NCBI RefSeq assembly: GCF_030445035.2
Contig: NC_080701.1
Span: 25,698,798 to 25,762,797, forward strand
DNA from: Dasypus novemcinctus
Taxonomy: Eukaryota > Chordata > Mammalia > Cingulata > Dasypodidae
Length of the DNA stretch: 64,000 nt
Direction: 5' to 3'
The position numbers and the translations under genes are program-made. The notes below the pieces were generated by a model that did no database searches, was not told the origin of the DNA, and saw only the letters and a program-made list of their open reading frames with translations. Shown here one piece after another: positions 1-11,160 of this stretch. Each line of letters begins with the position of its first letter. The stretch's first letter is position 1.

Positions 1-410
1 CATTGGGCCCGGGAGTGCATTGCCCCCCAAAGAGGGAACCAGGCTCCCCCCATGAGCCTCCAAGGAGGATTGAGGAGGCCCGAGGCTAAGTGTGGCTCCG
101 TGGACAACATCGTAGACCGTCAGCCAGGAGGAGAGGCCGTGGGTGACCATGACGTGGCAGGTGAGATTGTAAATTTCTTAACTGATATGGGAGCCAATTG
201 TTTCGTCCTAACCTGCCACTCTACACCTCTTTTATCTCATTCATGTGTTATGGTGGGAGCTGATGGGAAATCAAAATCCAGACCGTTTACTAAACCTCTG
301 CCCTGTAGACTAGGAAACCTAACAAGCCATCAGTTCCTAATTATTCCAGAATGTTCGAACCTATTCATGGGAGGAGACCTTCTCCATCCCTGGGGGCTAG
401 CTTTTGATTA
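1..410 (+). pseudogene. ERV gag (nucleocapsid end) and protease remnant
   Basis: The first bases encode the end of a retroviral CCHC zinc knuckle (HWAREC), so the window opens inside gag. An open stretch follows that reads as a retroviral aspartic protease. Its active-site region is changed: the usual D-T/S-G triad reads DMGA. A hydrophobic flap and a late G-x-D-L-L-like segment are still recognisable. The order gag-protease-pol and the sequence style point to a gammaretrovirus-like class I element. The 5' LTR and most of gag lie outside the window. The altered triad and the stops downstream mean it is not functional. Confidence 0.75.
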
Positions 411-699
411 ATCAACCCCAGCCTGAACCCCCAGGTGTGTAATGCCTCGGAAATGAGAGTGGGTGAGCCTGGGTTTAAAACTGGCTGTAGTGTCAGTATG
501 AGACCCAGGGATACACACACACACCCCTCCCTCCCCCAGCGAAATTCCCTTAAGCAATAGCCAACCAAATAAATCCTCTGGTAAGGGACCCAGGAGCTCC
601 AGGTCAGGCACCCCGGGTTCCCCTGGTATCCACCACTTAGAGTGCCAACCAGCCTACCCTGTAGAAAGCAGCACTCCCTCAAGGAAGAGGCTGTTCAAG

Positions 700-1692
700 G
701 CCTCCGGCCTTGAATTAGGAAATTCTTGGAGAACAGCCTCCTAGACCCTGCCAGCCTCCTTGCAACACACCCAGTCTTTCTGTGAAAAAGCCCAAGGGCC
801 CGTACCGGCTGGTCAGTCAATAGCTTTGTCATACCCATTCATCCGGTTGTGTCCACACCTTATACTCTGCTAAACCAGGTCCTAGAAACCGCAGCGTGGT
901 TTACTGTTTTAGACTTGAAGGATGCCTTTTTTCTGCACTCCTCTCCACCCAACGACTCCCAATTCCTTTTTGCCTCTGAATGGCAGGAGTCCAACTCCAA
1001 GCCTCTGGTCCAGTTTTCAAGGACTGTGTAGCCACAGGGGTTCCGAGGCAGCCTCCAGATTTGGGGGACTGCCTCAGCTCAGGACCTAGCTGATCTCCAC
1101 TTGCCTCAGAGCTCCCTTTTAGGATATGTGGATGAGCCGGTGTTTTGTAGTCCAACAAAGGAAATTTCTAATGCCAACACCGTTTCAGTCCTTAATTTCC
1201 TAGCAGAAGGGGAGGGGGGCAGAGTGTCAGCATCCAAGGCACAAATATCTTGGCAGAAAATCCCCTAGTTAGGGTTTCTTCTTACTCCTGGGGAAAGGGC
1301 TCTTACCCCAGAAAGCGTTCAAGCCATCACTAGGCCCAAACAAAGAAACAAAGTGCCAACTTTCCTAGGGATGGCTGGTTACTGTAGACCAGGGATACCC
1401 AGGGTTGGCGAAATAGCCGGGCCTCTGTGCAGGGGCTGCTAACCATCCCTCGGAATGGGGGACAGACCAGGAAACTGCCTTCCGTGCCTTAAAATAGGCC
1501 TTAGTTAGCTTTCCAGCCTTAGGAATTCCTAACCTAAACAAGCCTTTCTGAAGGAAACTGAGAAGCAGCGAGTGGCTCGAGGGGTGTCAGTCCAGAAACT
1601 GGGTAAGATTTCTCAACCAGCAGCTTATTTCTCTAAACCCCTGATAACACAGCACAGGGATGGCCAACTTGACTGAGACCAGTGGGGGCAAC
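700..1692 (+). pseudogene. ERV pol: reverse transcriptase remnant
   Basis: Around 849-1031 the translation contains a recognisable reverse-transcriptase core: a TVLDLKDAFF segment holding the first catalytic aspartate, followed by a QFLFA-like segment. Downstream, a YVDE-like remnant of the catalytic YxDD box can be seen near 1128-1139, with the second D replaced. Further pol-like peptides appear in shifting frames up to the SINE that begins near 1693. In-frame stops and frameshifts are frequent. The stretch 411-700 between protease and RT shows only weak pol similarity. Confidence 0.75.
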
Positions 1693-2160
1693 TGGCCTTT
1701 TTTTTTTTTTTTTAGTTATTTATTCCCACCCCTTGTTGTTTTTCACTTACTATGTCTGTTTATCTTCTTTGTTTCTTTAGGAGGCACCGGGAGCCGAACC
1801 TGGGACCTCTGATGTGGGAGGGAGGTGCCTAGATGCTTAAGCCACCTACGTTCCTGTTTTGTTGTATCTCTCATTGTTTTTCCTCTAGTGTCTCTTGTTG
1901 TGTCATCTTGTTGCATCAGCTCGCCACGCCTGCCCATCACGTCAGTTTGCTGTCTTGTTTTAGAAGGCACAGGGAACTTCTGCTCTGTGCTTTGTTGTGT
2001 CTCTCCTTAGGTTTTGCTTTCTACTGTCTCTTGTGTCAGCTTGCTGCACCTGCCTGTCATGCCAGCCTGCTGTCTTCTTTAGGAGGCACCAGGATCCAAA
2101 CCAGCGACCTCCCATGTGGTAGGCGGGAGCCCACTCGCCTGAGCCACATCCGCTTCCCCA
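1693..2160 (-). mobile_element. DAS-type tRNA-derived SINE, compound, minus strand
   Basis: The poly-T start on the + strand is the reversed A tail. Two tRNA-like heads are seen, near 1780-1845 and 2083-2158, each with the reversed B-box style segment (gaacctgggacctc and relatives). It therefore looks like two older SINE units joined or nested. It interrupts the ERV pol gene. Confidence 0.75.
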
Positions 2161-2797
2161 TCCTTTTCATTGAACAAGCCACCAAATTGACTTGGGGACA
2201 ACCTCTCACAGTCTTCACCCCTCACTAGTTGAAAGGATGTGCTTGAGGCCAGGGGCCACCAATGGCTTACAGGTAGCCAGTTAATTAAATACCAGGCTTA
2301 ATTACTAGAGACCCCAGAGGTGCAGCTAAGGGTGCGTCAGACCCTCAACCCAGCCACCCTGCTACTGGCAGAGAGCCAAGGTCAGATCCTGAGGGGCCCC
2401 TTCTCCACTCCTGCCTGGAAACCCATGACCAAAACTACTCAAGCAGGCCAGACTTAAAGATGAGCCTCTAGCAAACGCAGGCTTTGCGGGGTTCACGGGT
2501 GGAAGCAGTTTTATTAGGGAAGGAATTGAAAGGGCAGGCTAGGCAGTGGTTTCTCAATTTGAAACCACAGAAGCCCAAACCCTTCCCCCGGGGACCTCAT
2601 CCCAGAGGGCAGAGGGATCGCCCTCACCTGACGTTTAACACTGGCACCTGGGAAAAGAGCTAGCATTTAAACTATAATCCATGCCGCGTAGCAGAGCTCC
2701 AAAAGGGACTCATCAAATGCCATGAATGTTCCACACTAACGAAACAAGTTGTTGTTGTGGGAGGAGTGGGGGGTGTGGAGAGTAGGACATATGGGAA
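2161..2797 (+). pseudogene. ERV pol: RNase H remnant, first part
   Basis: The sequence resumes in pol just after the SINE with a peptide typical of the RT-RNase H connection (WGQPLTVFTPH near 2191-2223). Near 2462-2535 there is a degraded version of the RNase H active-site region, in which the expected D-G-S-S appears as G-G-S-S. Several frames are needed to follow it. It is cut off by the SINE starting at 2799. Confidence 0.65.
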
Positions 2798-2798
2798 C

Positions 2799-3202
2799 CT
2801 TTTTTTTTTTTAAGATTTTTAATTTACTTCTCTCCCCTTCCCCCCCCCCCACAAGTTGTCTGTTCTCTGTGTCCATTTGCTGCATGTTCTTCTTTTGTCT
2901 GCTTCTGTTGTTGTCTGCAGCATGGGAATCTGTTTCTTTTTGTTGCGTCATCTTGCTGCATCAGCTCTCCGTGTGTGCAGTGCCATTCCTGGGCAGGCTG
3001 CACTTTCTTTCACTCTGGGTGGCTCTCCTTGCATGAGTTGTTCCCCTATGCGGGGGACACCCCTGCGTGGCAGGGCACTCCTTGCACACATCAGCACTGC
3101 ACATGGGCCAGCTCCACATGGGTCAAGGAGGCCCAGGGTTTGAACCACGGACCTCCCATGTGGTAGGCAGACACCCTGTCCATTGGGCCAAGTCCACTTT
3201 CC
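2799..3202 (-). mobile_element. DAS-type SINE, minus strand, full length
   Basis: Poly-T at 2800-2811 is the reversed A tail. The reversed body follows, and the reversed tRNA head ends at 3202 (ccattgggccaagtccact). The layout matches the copies at 7652, 33529, 34393 and 45371. It lies within the RNase H part of the ERV. Confidence 0.9.
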
Positions 3203-3284
3203 TATTTTTTAATATAACATTTTGTATGATCTATGTATCTTTTTTTAAAAAGACAGTAAATAAATAGTAACACTAAATAAAATA

Positions 3285-4640
3285 AAAAGAGCTAACATTT
3301 ACACAGACTCCAGGTATGCTCTCCTCGTCCTCCATGCCCACTCTGCTGGGTGGCGGGAGTGAGGCTTTACTAACAGCAGGTCACCCAAAAAACACAGGCA
3401 AGAAATCTTGAGCCTACTGGAGGCTGTTCTGTTGCCCCGAGAAATGGCAGTTACGCATTGCCCAGGGCACCAGAACACGGACACCTCTGCAGCCAGGGAA
3501 ACTTCCCGAGCAGATCCCAGTCTCTCTCCTAGCCCTTATCCCAGGACCTGGCCCACTACCTAAGGTTCCAGGTTATAGCCTGGACGAGAAAACTGAAGTG
3601 GCTAGCCTAGCGTTCACCGGAAGCAGGTGGGTGGTTAGTTAAGGCAGCTCACGTTACCTGCCAGGAGCGGTGCAGCGGAAGGTCCTTCAGGGGCTTCATC
3701 AAGTCGCTCATCTAGGGAGGACACCCTGACCGGCTTAGCCAAACGGGTCTTCGAGGTCCAAGGCCCGGCAAAAACGATCAAAGAGGTGGCTCCCAAATGG
3801 GAGGCTTTACAAACCTCCTCCCTCAATGCCCCCATCCAGATATGGGGATCGACTTCACCCAAGTGCCATCTTGCCAGGGCTATAAGGACCTTTTAGTACC
3901 GGTCGATACTTTTCCTGGATGGGTGGAAGCGTTTCCCACTAGAAGGGAAACAGGAAACGAGGTGGCTAAGGCCCTCCTAAAGGAAATCGTTCCCATGTCT
4001 GGCCTGCCTAAGTCCCTGCAGAGTGACAAAGGGCCAGGCTTTATTAGCAAAATAACCCAAGGTCTATGGGCTTCTCTTGGAATTAAATATCATCTTCATA
4101 GTTCCTGGAGGCCCCAGTCCTCAGGGAATGAGGAAGAGCTAACTGTACCCCGAAACAACTTCTGGCCAACCTTTGCCAGGAAACCATATCACCTTGGGGC
4201 GCCAGCCTGCGCTCTGCTTTGCTGAGGCTGCATGTAGCTCCAAAGGACCCGCTCCAGCTTAGCACCTTTGAGATGGTCTATGGGCGACCTTTCCTCACCC
4301 AGGACCTCACCAAATATTGTGTCAACTTGGAAAAAATCAACAAGTTATCCAGGAGGTAGGGAACAAAATCTTCCCTAGCTCCAACCATGAGTTGCCTGTG
4401 CCTAAAGTTAAATCAGGAGACCAGGTTCTGATCAAAACCCAGCAGGAGAACAGACCTCATTCCCAATTAGAGCCAAAATGGAAGGGACCTTGCTCTGTGG
4501 TTCTGATCACTTCTAAAGCTGTTCAAGTGAAAGGAATTTCCAGCTGGGTGTACTTTATCCCAAGCTGGCCAAGGAAGTGCCAACTCACCAGAAGCACCTG
4601 ATGAAATGCTCAAGTGCCAGCCACCGGATAGACTGAGATA
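3285..4640 (+). pseudogene. ERV pol: RNase H end and integrase remnant
   Basis: After the SINE, pol continues with an RNase H segment containing YTDSRYA (about 3299-3319). The integrase core spans roughly 3797-4225. It shows the first catalytic D in a GIDFTQVP context and the second D in an LQSDKGPGF context. The third catalytic position is in a damaged SSGNEE context. A C-terminal integrase domain follows in another frame at 4317-4601. At least one frameshift and several stops separate these parts, so no intact enzyme is encoded. Confidence 0.8.
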
Positions 4641-4784
4641 CCACTTCAAGAGACAAAGTTAAGTAGTGTCTGTCAAAGCCAGTACATGTATTGTGTGCTA
4701 TTCCCTCTAACTCTAGCCCAAAGGAAGTGCATGTATTCTACTACGTCATCCTATGGCTAGGGGGAGGGCAAGCCAAACCCCCCT

Positions 4785-5134
4785 AAGAAATCTTGTCCAG
4801 GGGATAGGGAGTGGGAAGAAGAGATGTGATGTCAGGGCATTTTTGGGACTTGGAGTTGTCCTGGGTGGTGCTGCAGGACAGTTACCAGACATTGTATGTC
4901 CTCCCATGGCCCACCGGGAGAGTGTAGGCTATGGTGTGGACCATTGACCATGAGGTGCAACAGTGCTCAGAGATGTATTCACCAAGTGCAGTGAAGGTCT
5001 CATGATGATGAAGGAGGTTGTTGTTATGGGGGGAGAAATAGGGTGAGGGGGTTGGGGGGTATATGGGGACCTCATATTTTTTTTAATGTAACATTAAAAA
5101 AATAGACAAAAAAAAAAAAAAGAAATCTTGTCCA
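4785..5134 (+). mobile_element. 5'-truncated L1 3' end with 15-bp target-site duplication
   Basis: An L1 3' UTR fragment occupies 4800-5119 and ends in an A-rich tail. It is flanked by the direct repeat aagaaatcttgtcca at 4785-4799 and 5120-5134. The body matches, by eye, the 3' ends of the longer L1 copies at 21810-24053 (+) and 55165-56970 (-). It was inserted at the pol-env boundary of the ERV. Confidence 0.9.
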
Positions 5135-5136
5135 AA

Positions 5137-6660
5137 AAGTACCCAACTTAGCCAATAAATCGTCATGTTGGCTCTGTGTGTTCCAACCAGAGACATCCAT
5201 GGCCTGGCCAGCTGCTCCCAAACACTGGGCAATCGCCAATCTCACAGTCTGGCCTATTGCCACATTGTCCCCTAGTGCAGCCAGCACTCCCCACGCTCCG
5301 AGCATCACCTTGGAACCTCCCTCTCGCCCTCTCTTGGGACCTCTGCACACTTCAGTTCACCTACCTAGCAACACTACCTACCTTCCTCATCTGAATCTAC
5401 TCCAACGCCTCCCAGCACTCCCCCGCCCCTCCTTTCCTGGGTCAACGTAATCCTGTCTCCTGTAAAAACACCTTCTGGATGGCCCCCCAATGGTGAAACA
5501 CTAAGGTGTGCTGACTGCTCCCCCTTGAGTGATCTACCTAACCCAGCACCCCATCGACACTACAATGCTTACCAGCGCCAAAGACCCACTCAAGGCTCGG
5601 CAGCGTAGGGGAGGGATAGGAAGGGATCAAACACTACCCAGTACCGTTGGGGGCACCCTGCTAGGTCGTGTCACTTTCTACTGCTAAAACAACTCATGCC
5701 GACCAAAGCATCCCACCGAAGATGCCATGGACATGTTGTGAATTAGACCCCTGTGGCCTGGGAGGAGAAGCTAACCTTGTCTGGGATACCCAGAGAAGCA
5801 CCCTGTTTCATAACCCAGGCCCAATGGGTGTGTGTCGGTACTGTCAGCTAGCAGGTAAGTAGTGAGCTGGTGCTGTAAGCTCTGAAGAGGACTCCAGCTC
5901 ACCCATAACTAATCTCACTTTTACTGGTACTTTACACTATTATGATGGAAGTTTCTTTCTCTGCAGAGACAAGGCTTTCCTCTCCTTGCCCCTCTTTGAA
6001 CCGCTTATGCTCACTAGTATACATCACCCCCTCTATCTATTATGGTCCTGAAAACCTCACCGTGCCATTTCCTGTGTTTTCTCATCATACAGTATCCAAA
6101 AGGGCAGTGCCTCTCCTCATTCCCCTCCTAGCTGTTCTAGGCATAACCACCACGGTGGGAACTTCATACCAAACTCAGCAGGTCTACCACCACCTGTTCC
6201 TGGAGTTAACCAACAGCCTTGAAGAAACGAACCATGCCTTGGAAGTCCTAAGACAGCAAACAGACTCTCTTGCTGCTGCGGTACTGCAAAATCGTAGGGC
6301 ACTAAACATGCTAACAGCAGCACAGGGAGGGAAGAGTGCTGTTTATATGTAAATCACTCTGGAATAGCCCCAGACAGCATCCGAAACCTGCAAAATGACA
6401 CCCACCAGCTTCTGGAGGCACCTGACCTTTCTCATTCTCACAGCCCAGTATATCACGGCTGGCCCCCTTTTGGGGCCCACTTACTGCCATCACCTTTGTC
6501 CTTTTCGTGGGACCGTGTATCTTCAAAATTCTAAATAAGTGTATTTCTTACAGAATCAACACCATCCGGAACAAGCTATTAGTCATGAGGGGATTTCATC
6601 CAGTTCCAACCATGGTTGTCGGACCCATCTTTCCTCAACTTCAATAGAATAGCCAGAGGT
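5137..6660 (+). pseudogene. ERV envelope remnant
   Basis: The surface-subunit part (about 5137-6090) is badly broken but has proline-rich peptides. The transmembrane subunit is clearer at about 6090-6350: a basic cleavage-like site, a hydrophobic fusion-peptide stretch, a heptad-like helix and the conserved LQNRRALNMLTAAQGG region typical of gammaretroviral-type env. Just after this the frame ends. The Cys-Cys of the expected CX6CC motif is found a few bases later in a different frame. Later TM peptides (membrane-proximal and membrane-spanning) are scattered to about 6535. Not functional. Confidence 0.8.
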
Positions 6661-6745
6661 TTATGCCCTGTCAGGCAGAGACTACGCCCTAACCAGCAAA
6701 AATAACTATAAAAGAATGACCATCGCCCCTCAGCATCCTCTTAAG

Positions 6746-7176
6746 AATAAGGGAGTTGGGAAGTGAGTATGGCTCAAGCAATTGGGCTCCCGTCTACCAT
6801 ATAGGAGGTCCAGGGTTCAATGCCCAGGCCTCCCGGTGAAGGCAAGCTGACCTGTGTGGTGAGTTGGCCCATGCAGAGTGCTTGCCTGCACAGAATACTG
6901 CCCCACGCAGGAGTGCTGGCCCACGCAGAGTGTTGGCAGCAAGATGATGCAACAAAAAGAGACACAGAGAAGAGACAATAAGAGACGCAGCAGATCAGGG
7001 AGCTGAGGTGGTGCAAGAGAATGATCGCCACTCTCCCACTCTGGAAGGTCCCTGGATCAGTTCCCAGAGCCACCTACTGAGAAGACAAGCAGACACAGAA
7101 GAACACACAGTGAATGGATGCAGAGAACAGACAATGGTAGGTGGGGATAAATAAACCTTAAAAAAATAAATAAGGG
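6746..7176 (+). mobile_element. DAS-related SINE with 8-bp duplication
   Basis: A tRNA-like head begins near 6757 (gaagtgagtatggctcaagc) and the A-rich tail ends near 7168. The direct repeat aataaggg flanks it at 6746-6753 and 7169-7176. It sits between env and the 3' LTR. The body differs from the younger SINEs and resembles the older copies at 26330 and 29097. Confidence 0.8.
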
Positions 7177-7189
7177 TGTGAAATCTGAG

Positions 7190-8110
7190 GGGGGAGTTAC
7201 AGCAGGCTAGTACAGGGAAACAAGGAGAAGGTGAGCCACAACATGGCCAAGAGACAACATGGCTGACACACAACATGGCCACAAGACCCCCGCCCAGACC
7301 TTGACATTGACTTTGAGGTCTCAGTTGGGACTTTTTCTGGAGCCAAGGGGAAGTCCCAGATAATTCCAAACAAATCTCCCCAATGGTACGGGATAACCCC
7401 AAACAAAAGACCTCACCATTGGTGGGGTAACCAATGGTGGGGCCCCCCCTCCTAAGCATTAGCAAGGGGAGGAGCAATTACTAGTTTAATAATGGTAATC
7501 GCGTAAGCCATTTGGCTCCCTCTGCCTAGAGGAGCCCACATCAAATCTTGGTGTGTGTTTCCATCCTTCTCTCCCACTTCTCAGCAAGCTCCATTCTTTC
7601 CCCCCACTTCTCAATAAATTCTTTTTATTGGCCAGACTAAACTGGTGTTTTTGTTGTTGTTGTTTTAAAGATTTATTTTTTTTAATTTATTTCTCTCCCC
7701 TCTCGCCCCCCAGTTGTCTGCTGTGTCCACTTGGTGTGTGTTCTTCTGTGACCGCTTCTATCCTTATCAGTGGCACCGGGAACCGTTGCTGCATCAGCTC
7801 TCTGTGTGTGTGGTGCCATTCCTGGGCAGGCTGCACTTTCTTTCACGCTGGGCATCTCTCCTGATGGGGTGCACTCCTTGTGCGTGGGGCTCCTCTATGT
7901 GAGGGACACCCCTGCATGGCAGGGTACTCCTTGCGCGCATCAGCGCTGCACATGGGCCAGCTCCACACGGGTCAAGGAGGCCCGGGGTTTGAATCGCGGA
8001 CCTCCCATGGGGTAGGCAGATGCCCTATCCATTGGGCCAAGTCCGCTTCCCTGGTGTGTTCTTAAATTCTTTTATGTGACATTGCCAAGAACCTACAGGA
8101 ACCTAACACA
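7190..8110 (+). mobile_element. 3' LTR of the gammaretrovirus-like ERV, split by a SINE
   Basis: A purine-rich tract (ctgaggggggag) near 7184-7195 looks like the polypurine tract. The LTR then begins close to gttacagcaggctag. A polyadenylation signal AATAAA is at 7613-7618. A SINE interrupts at about 7652-8050, and the LTR appears to finish near 8110. The R/U5 part (cttctcaataaattctt) is shared with the solo LTR at 35408, and the 5' end resembles the LTRs at 9575 and 21491 read on the minus strand. The end points are approximate. Confidence 0.65.
7652..8050 (-). mobile_element. DAS-type SINE, minus strand, inside the ERV LTR
   Basis: The reversed A tail lies at about 7665-7690 and the reversed tRNA head ends at 8050. 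The short motif ctggtgt flanks both sides and is a likely target-site duplication. It was inserted just downstream of the LTR polyadenylation signal. Confidence 0.9.
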
Positions 8111-8800
8111 TCCCCGTCTTCATATCAATAGTTCCTCTTTGCAAGGCTAGACTTAGCTGGTCTTTCTGTCCACAAGTGATGGTCCAACCTGGCTCAGGAT
8201 TTGTCAATTGTGAGGATATTGGCCTGAAAATAGAGGATGTGTACCACATCTGGAGCATATTCTTCTCCCTTATCTGTGTTTGGGAGGGGATGCACTGAGG
8301 GGGGTGGGCTGTGCCCTCACACAATTGACCCCATCCTTCCAGTGAAGGCCCTTCGGAAACCTTGTTCCGGGAAAGAGGCAACATTGGAAATGATATTTTG
8401 ATCTTTACCACATGGTGGTTCTTTTTAATTGAATTCGTTAAGGTATGATTTACATCCTATGAATGTACTGCTTGAGTTTTGTGTAAGGCGGGCTCTTATG
8501 AGAGGGGTTGTTATCCTGGCCTGTTTACCAGTGACCTAGGCTCTCAGCAGGCTAGGTTTCCCCTCGCCCTACAGCCAAATGGGAGAGTGGACTCCTCAGC
8601 AGGTTTGCCCTCACTGGAGAATGCATAGACTTTATGTGCAGATGACCCTCATATCTGTTAGGGTTTCCCGAGAAACAGAATAGGTTATATATCGAGGAGC
8701 TATATCAAAGGAATTGGTTCCTGGGATTGTGGGAACTAGCGATTCCAAATTCTGTAGGGCAGGGCTGAGGACAGAAATTCCAGTAAGAGTGATGTTGAAG
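8111..8800. repeat. Intergenic spacer with an old dispersed repeat at its end
   Basis: No gene is seen in 8111-8650. From about 8654 to 8795 the sequence (gggtttcccgagaaacagaa onward) resembles a common mammalian dispersed repeat that I cannot name with certainty. Confidence 0.4.
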
Positions 8801-9346
8801 TGTAATGGAGGGTTACGAATTAAATAATTATGATTATTAAATCATTATATAGATGCTGTTATAAAATAGCAAAAGATTAATATCTGAAACTACTGAAGCT
8901 GGCTAGAGTGGCCCCACCCCAGTTTATGGCTACTCTAGACTTAACCTCACTCTTGTATATGCTTCCTAGTGTGACGGTAATTCTGCATTGAATTCACCTA
9001 GGATGGTAACCACTCCACCCACCTGTTTAATATCTATATGAAAGACCTTGTAACTGACCTTTGTCCTGGATACCCCTGTTCCAAATCCTGTGACTGACCT
9101 GGGTTTATTACCCCACCTGCATCCATCCGGTTCAGCCCCTTAATATTTATCAACGAAGGAACCTGTGTCCAGCTCCACCCTAATTAGTCATTGGCACCCC
9201 ATTGTTATAAAATACTAGAATTTCGGCAGATCAGAGAGGCAGTTTTTGGGTCATGAGGCCACCACTATGCTCCATTGCTTGCACAACCAATAAAACTCTT
9301 TCTCCCTTTGAAACCCCGGTGTCTCAAGAATTGACTTTAAGATGCA
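8801..9346 (+). mobile_element. Solo LTR, gammaretrovirus-like, plus strand
   Basis: It starts with TG (tgtaatggag) and ends with CA (gatgca). A TATA-like ataaaata lies near 9206-9213 and AATAAA is at 9289-9294. The pyrimidine-rich U5 with a cggtgtctcaagaattgac motif is usual for class I ERV LTRs. No internal retroviral sequence adjoins it, so it is called solo. Confidence 0.65.
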
Positions 9347-9347
9347 T

Positions 9348-9572
9348 CGGGAGAGAGCAGATGTGGCTCAAGCAGTTGAGGACCCACTTCCCACATGGGA
9401 GGTCCCAGGTTCCATTCCTGTTTTCTCCTACCAAAGATGAGCAGACAACGAGCAAAAACAAATGAGCAGGGAGCAGACATGACTAGCAGTTGAGCGCCTG
9501 CCTCCTATATGGGAGGTCCTGGGTTCGGTTCCTGGTGCCTTTAGAGAAAAAAAGCAACAGACAATGAGCAAA
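9348..9572 (+). mobile_element. Two short tRNA-derived SINE units in tandem
   Basis: Two tRNA-like heads (gagcagatgtggctcaagca near 9353, gagcagacatgactagcagt near 9471) are each followed by a B-box-like segment and an A-rich tail with gacaacgagcaaa or gacaatgagcaaa. Each unit is only about 110 bp. Confidence 0.7.
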
Positions 9573-9574
9573 CA

Positions 9575-10212
9575 TGTTACCATATTTTATCTAGGTTCTT
9601 GGCTCTGCTGGAGAAATGAATTTCAAGAGCATGCTGGGTGAGTTAGACCAGCAATTTATTCAGGTAGGGAGGAAAGAGAAATGGGAGAAAATAACAGAAA
9701 ATAACAGAGCAGGGGTCCCAGGTAGAGAGGAAGGGGGTGAAAAGGGATAAAGAGGGCTGACTTACAAGCTACAATTTCCCATTATAGATTATAAATCCCT
9801 AGGTTTACTGGCGTGACCACATGGCAGAGGAAAAAATGGCGAGGATGGCACACAGAGGACAGGACGGGTCTGCAGGCAAGAGAGCAGGGCAGGAGCCCAC
9901 GCTCAGGCTGTGCCTGGCTTTTAAACTGTTAATTATTCCACCGCTTTGCTAATGGCAGGGGAGGGGCTCCAGCTGTTTGCTGTTTGGATTGGTCACCCCA
10001 CCCATCAGTCCCTTAGTGAAGAACCAATGATAAAGTTCCCAGAGAACATCCGGGACTTTTCCTTGCTCTGAGGAAGAAGTCTTTGTTCTGGATGGAAGAA
10101 TCCTGGGGGTGGGGGTCTTCCAGCAGCCATCTTGGGGTTACTGATGTCCACATGGACTCTCTACCGGGTTCCAGTTCCATCTATCAATTCCCTATCTTAC
10201 TAGCCTGCTTCA
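9575..10212 (-). mobile_element. Solo LTR, minus strand
   Basis: Read on the minus strand it begins TTGAAGCAGGCTAGTAAG and carries AATAAA close to its far end (+ strand tttattcaggtaggg near 9656). It is closely similar by eye to the L1-split LTR at 21491-24331, including the gaatttcaagagca segment. No internal ERV sequence is attached. Confidence 0.7.
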
Positions 10213-10687
10213 ATTAGAAACCATAACCTAGCCAAGTCGACATGTAAAACTATATGACACCACTTGTTTGCCCACTTCCTGTGCCATTTGTTCATCGGCA
10301 CTGGGCTTAGAAGGAGGATCACATCATTCTCACTAGATATCACTAAGTGACTCCTAACTCTTCATGGAGCACAGAAAGTTCATAATTCATAACAGCCTGG
10401 CATCGACTTTTTAAAAAATTATATAAAATATTTCAAACACATTGAAAAGCACAGAAAATATAACAGATTGCTTTAAAAAAAACAAAAACAAAAAAAACAC
10501 AACCCTGATAGTATATCCTAGTGATCTTTCCATACCAGTGCAAATATAACTTCCTTGGTCCCTTTTTCAGCTACATAGGGTATCGTTGTGTAGATATATG
10601 AGACTTTACTTAACCTAATTAATTGAATTGTTTCCAATATTTTGCTGCTATAAAATACTGCTACACTGAATAGTCTGGTACATGTGT
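10213..10687. repeat. AT-rich spacer with probable old L1 sequence
   Basis: No gene is seen. Part of it, about 10400-10680 with A-rich runs and tttgctgctataaaatactg, resembles degraded L1 3' sequence. Confidence 0.35.
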
Positions 10688-11160
10688 TGTAGAATTTGAG
10701 AGAGGTTCAATTATTTGCGTATAGAGAGGCCAGGACTCAGGAATGATTTTGAGAAGGAAAAAATGGTTTATTGACGGTCGGCGGGACTCGGGAGCTTTTT
10801 GTTTTAATTCCGAGTCCCGAACAAGATTTTCAAATTTTTTTTATACAGAGAGGAAAGGCCAAATGGTCCTTTTGTTTCAGTTTTCAATAGGCTTGAATTA
10901 GCATGTATATTTTCTACATTTTAGGTAAGCTTTTAGCATGGACTTCAGACATTCTAGATAAGCTTTTAGCATATTTGGTTTGCATTTCTCCTAAATACTT
11001 AAAGTTTATAGACTTTGCATTGTTAAACTGTTTCCTGGGACTGGAGTCGTTGCCATTGTCACTAAGGGCAGGACTGCAGCCTTTTACCGTTCTACACTCA
11101 CAAGTTAAACAGCTTAGGTTATTTCTGAAGAGACAAAGAACCTCCCACTCATAGCCCACA
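10688..11160 (-). mobile_element. LTR, minus strand, with TATA box, R hairpin and poly(A) signal
   Basis: On the minus strand it starts TGTGGGC at 11160 and ends TCTACA at 10688, giving proper TG...CA ends and 473 bp. In sense order it has a TATA box at about 10844-10836, a perfect 10-bp inverted repeat (CGGGACTCGG / CCGAGTCCCG, 10819-10810 with 10791-10782), and AATAAA at about 10773-10768. A purine-rich tract (AAAAGGGAGAAATAA) lies directly before the LTR in sense orientation, as expected for a 3' LTR. The family is not recognised. Confidence 0.75.

Noticed and set aside
6753..8055. tRNA genes (tRNA-like segments in many places)
   Set aside because: Each belongs to a SINE with body and A-rich tail. 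The cloverleaf arms are degraded, so these are not functional tRNA genes.
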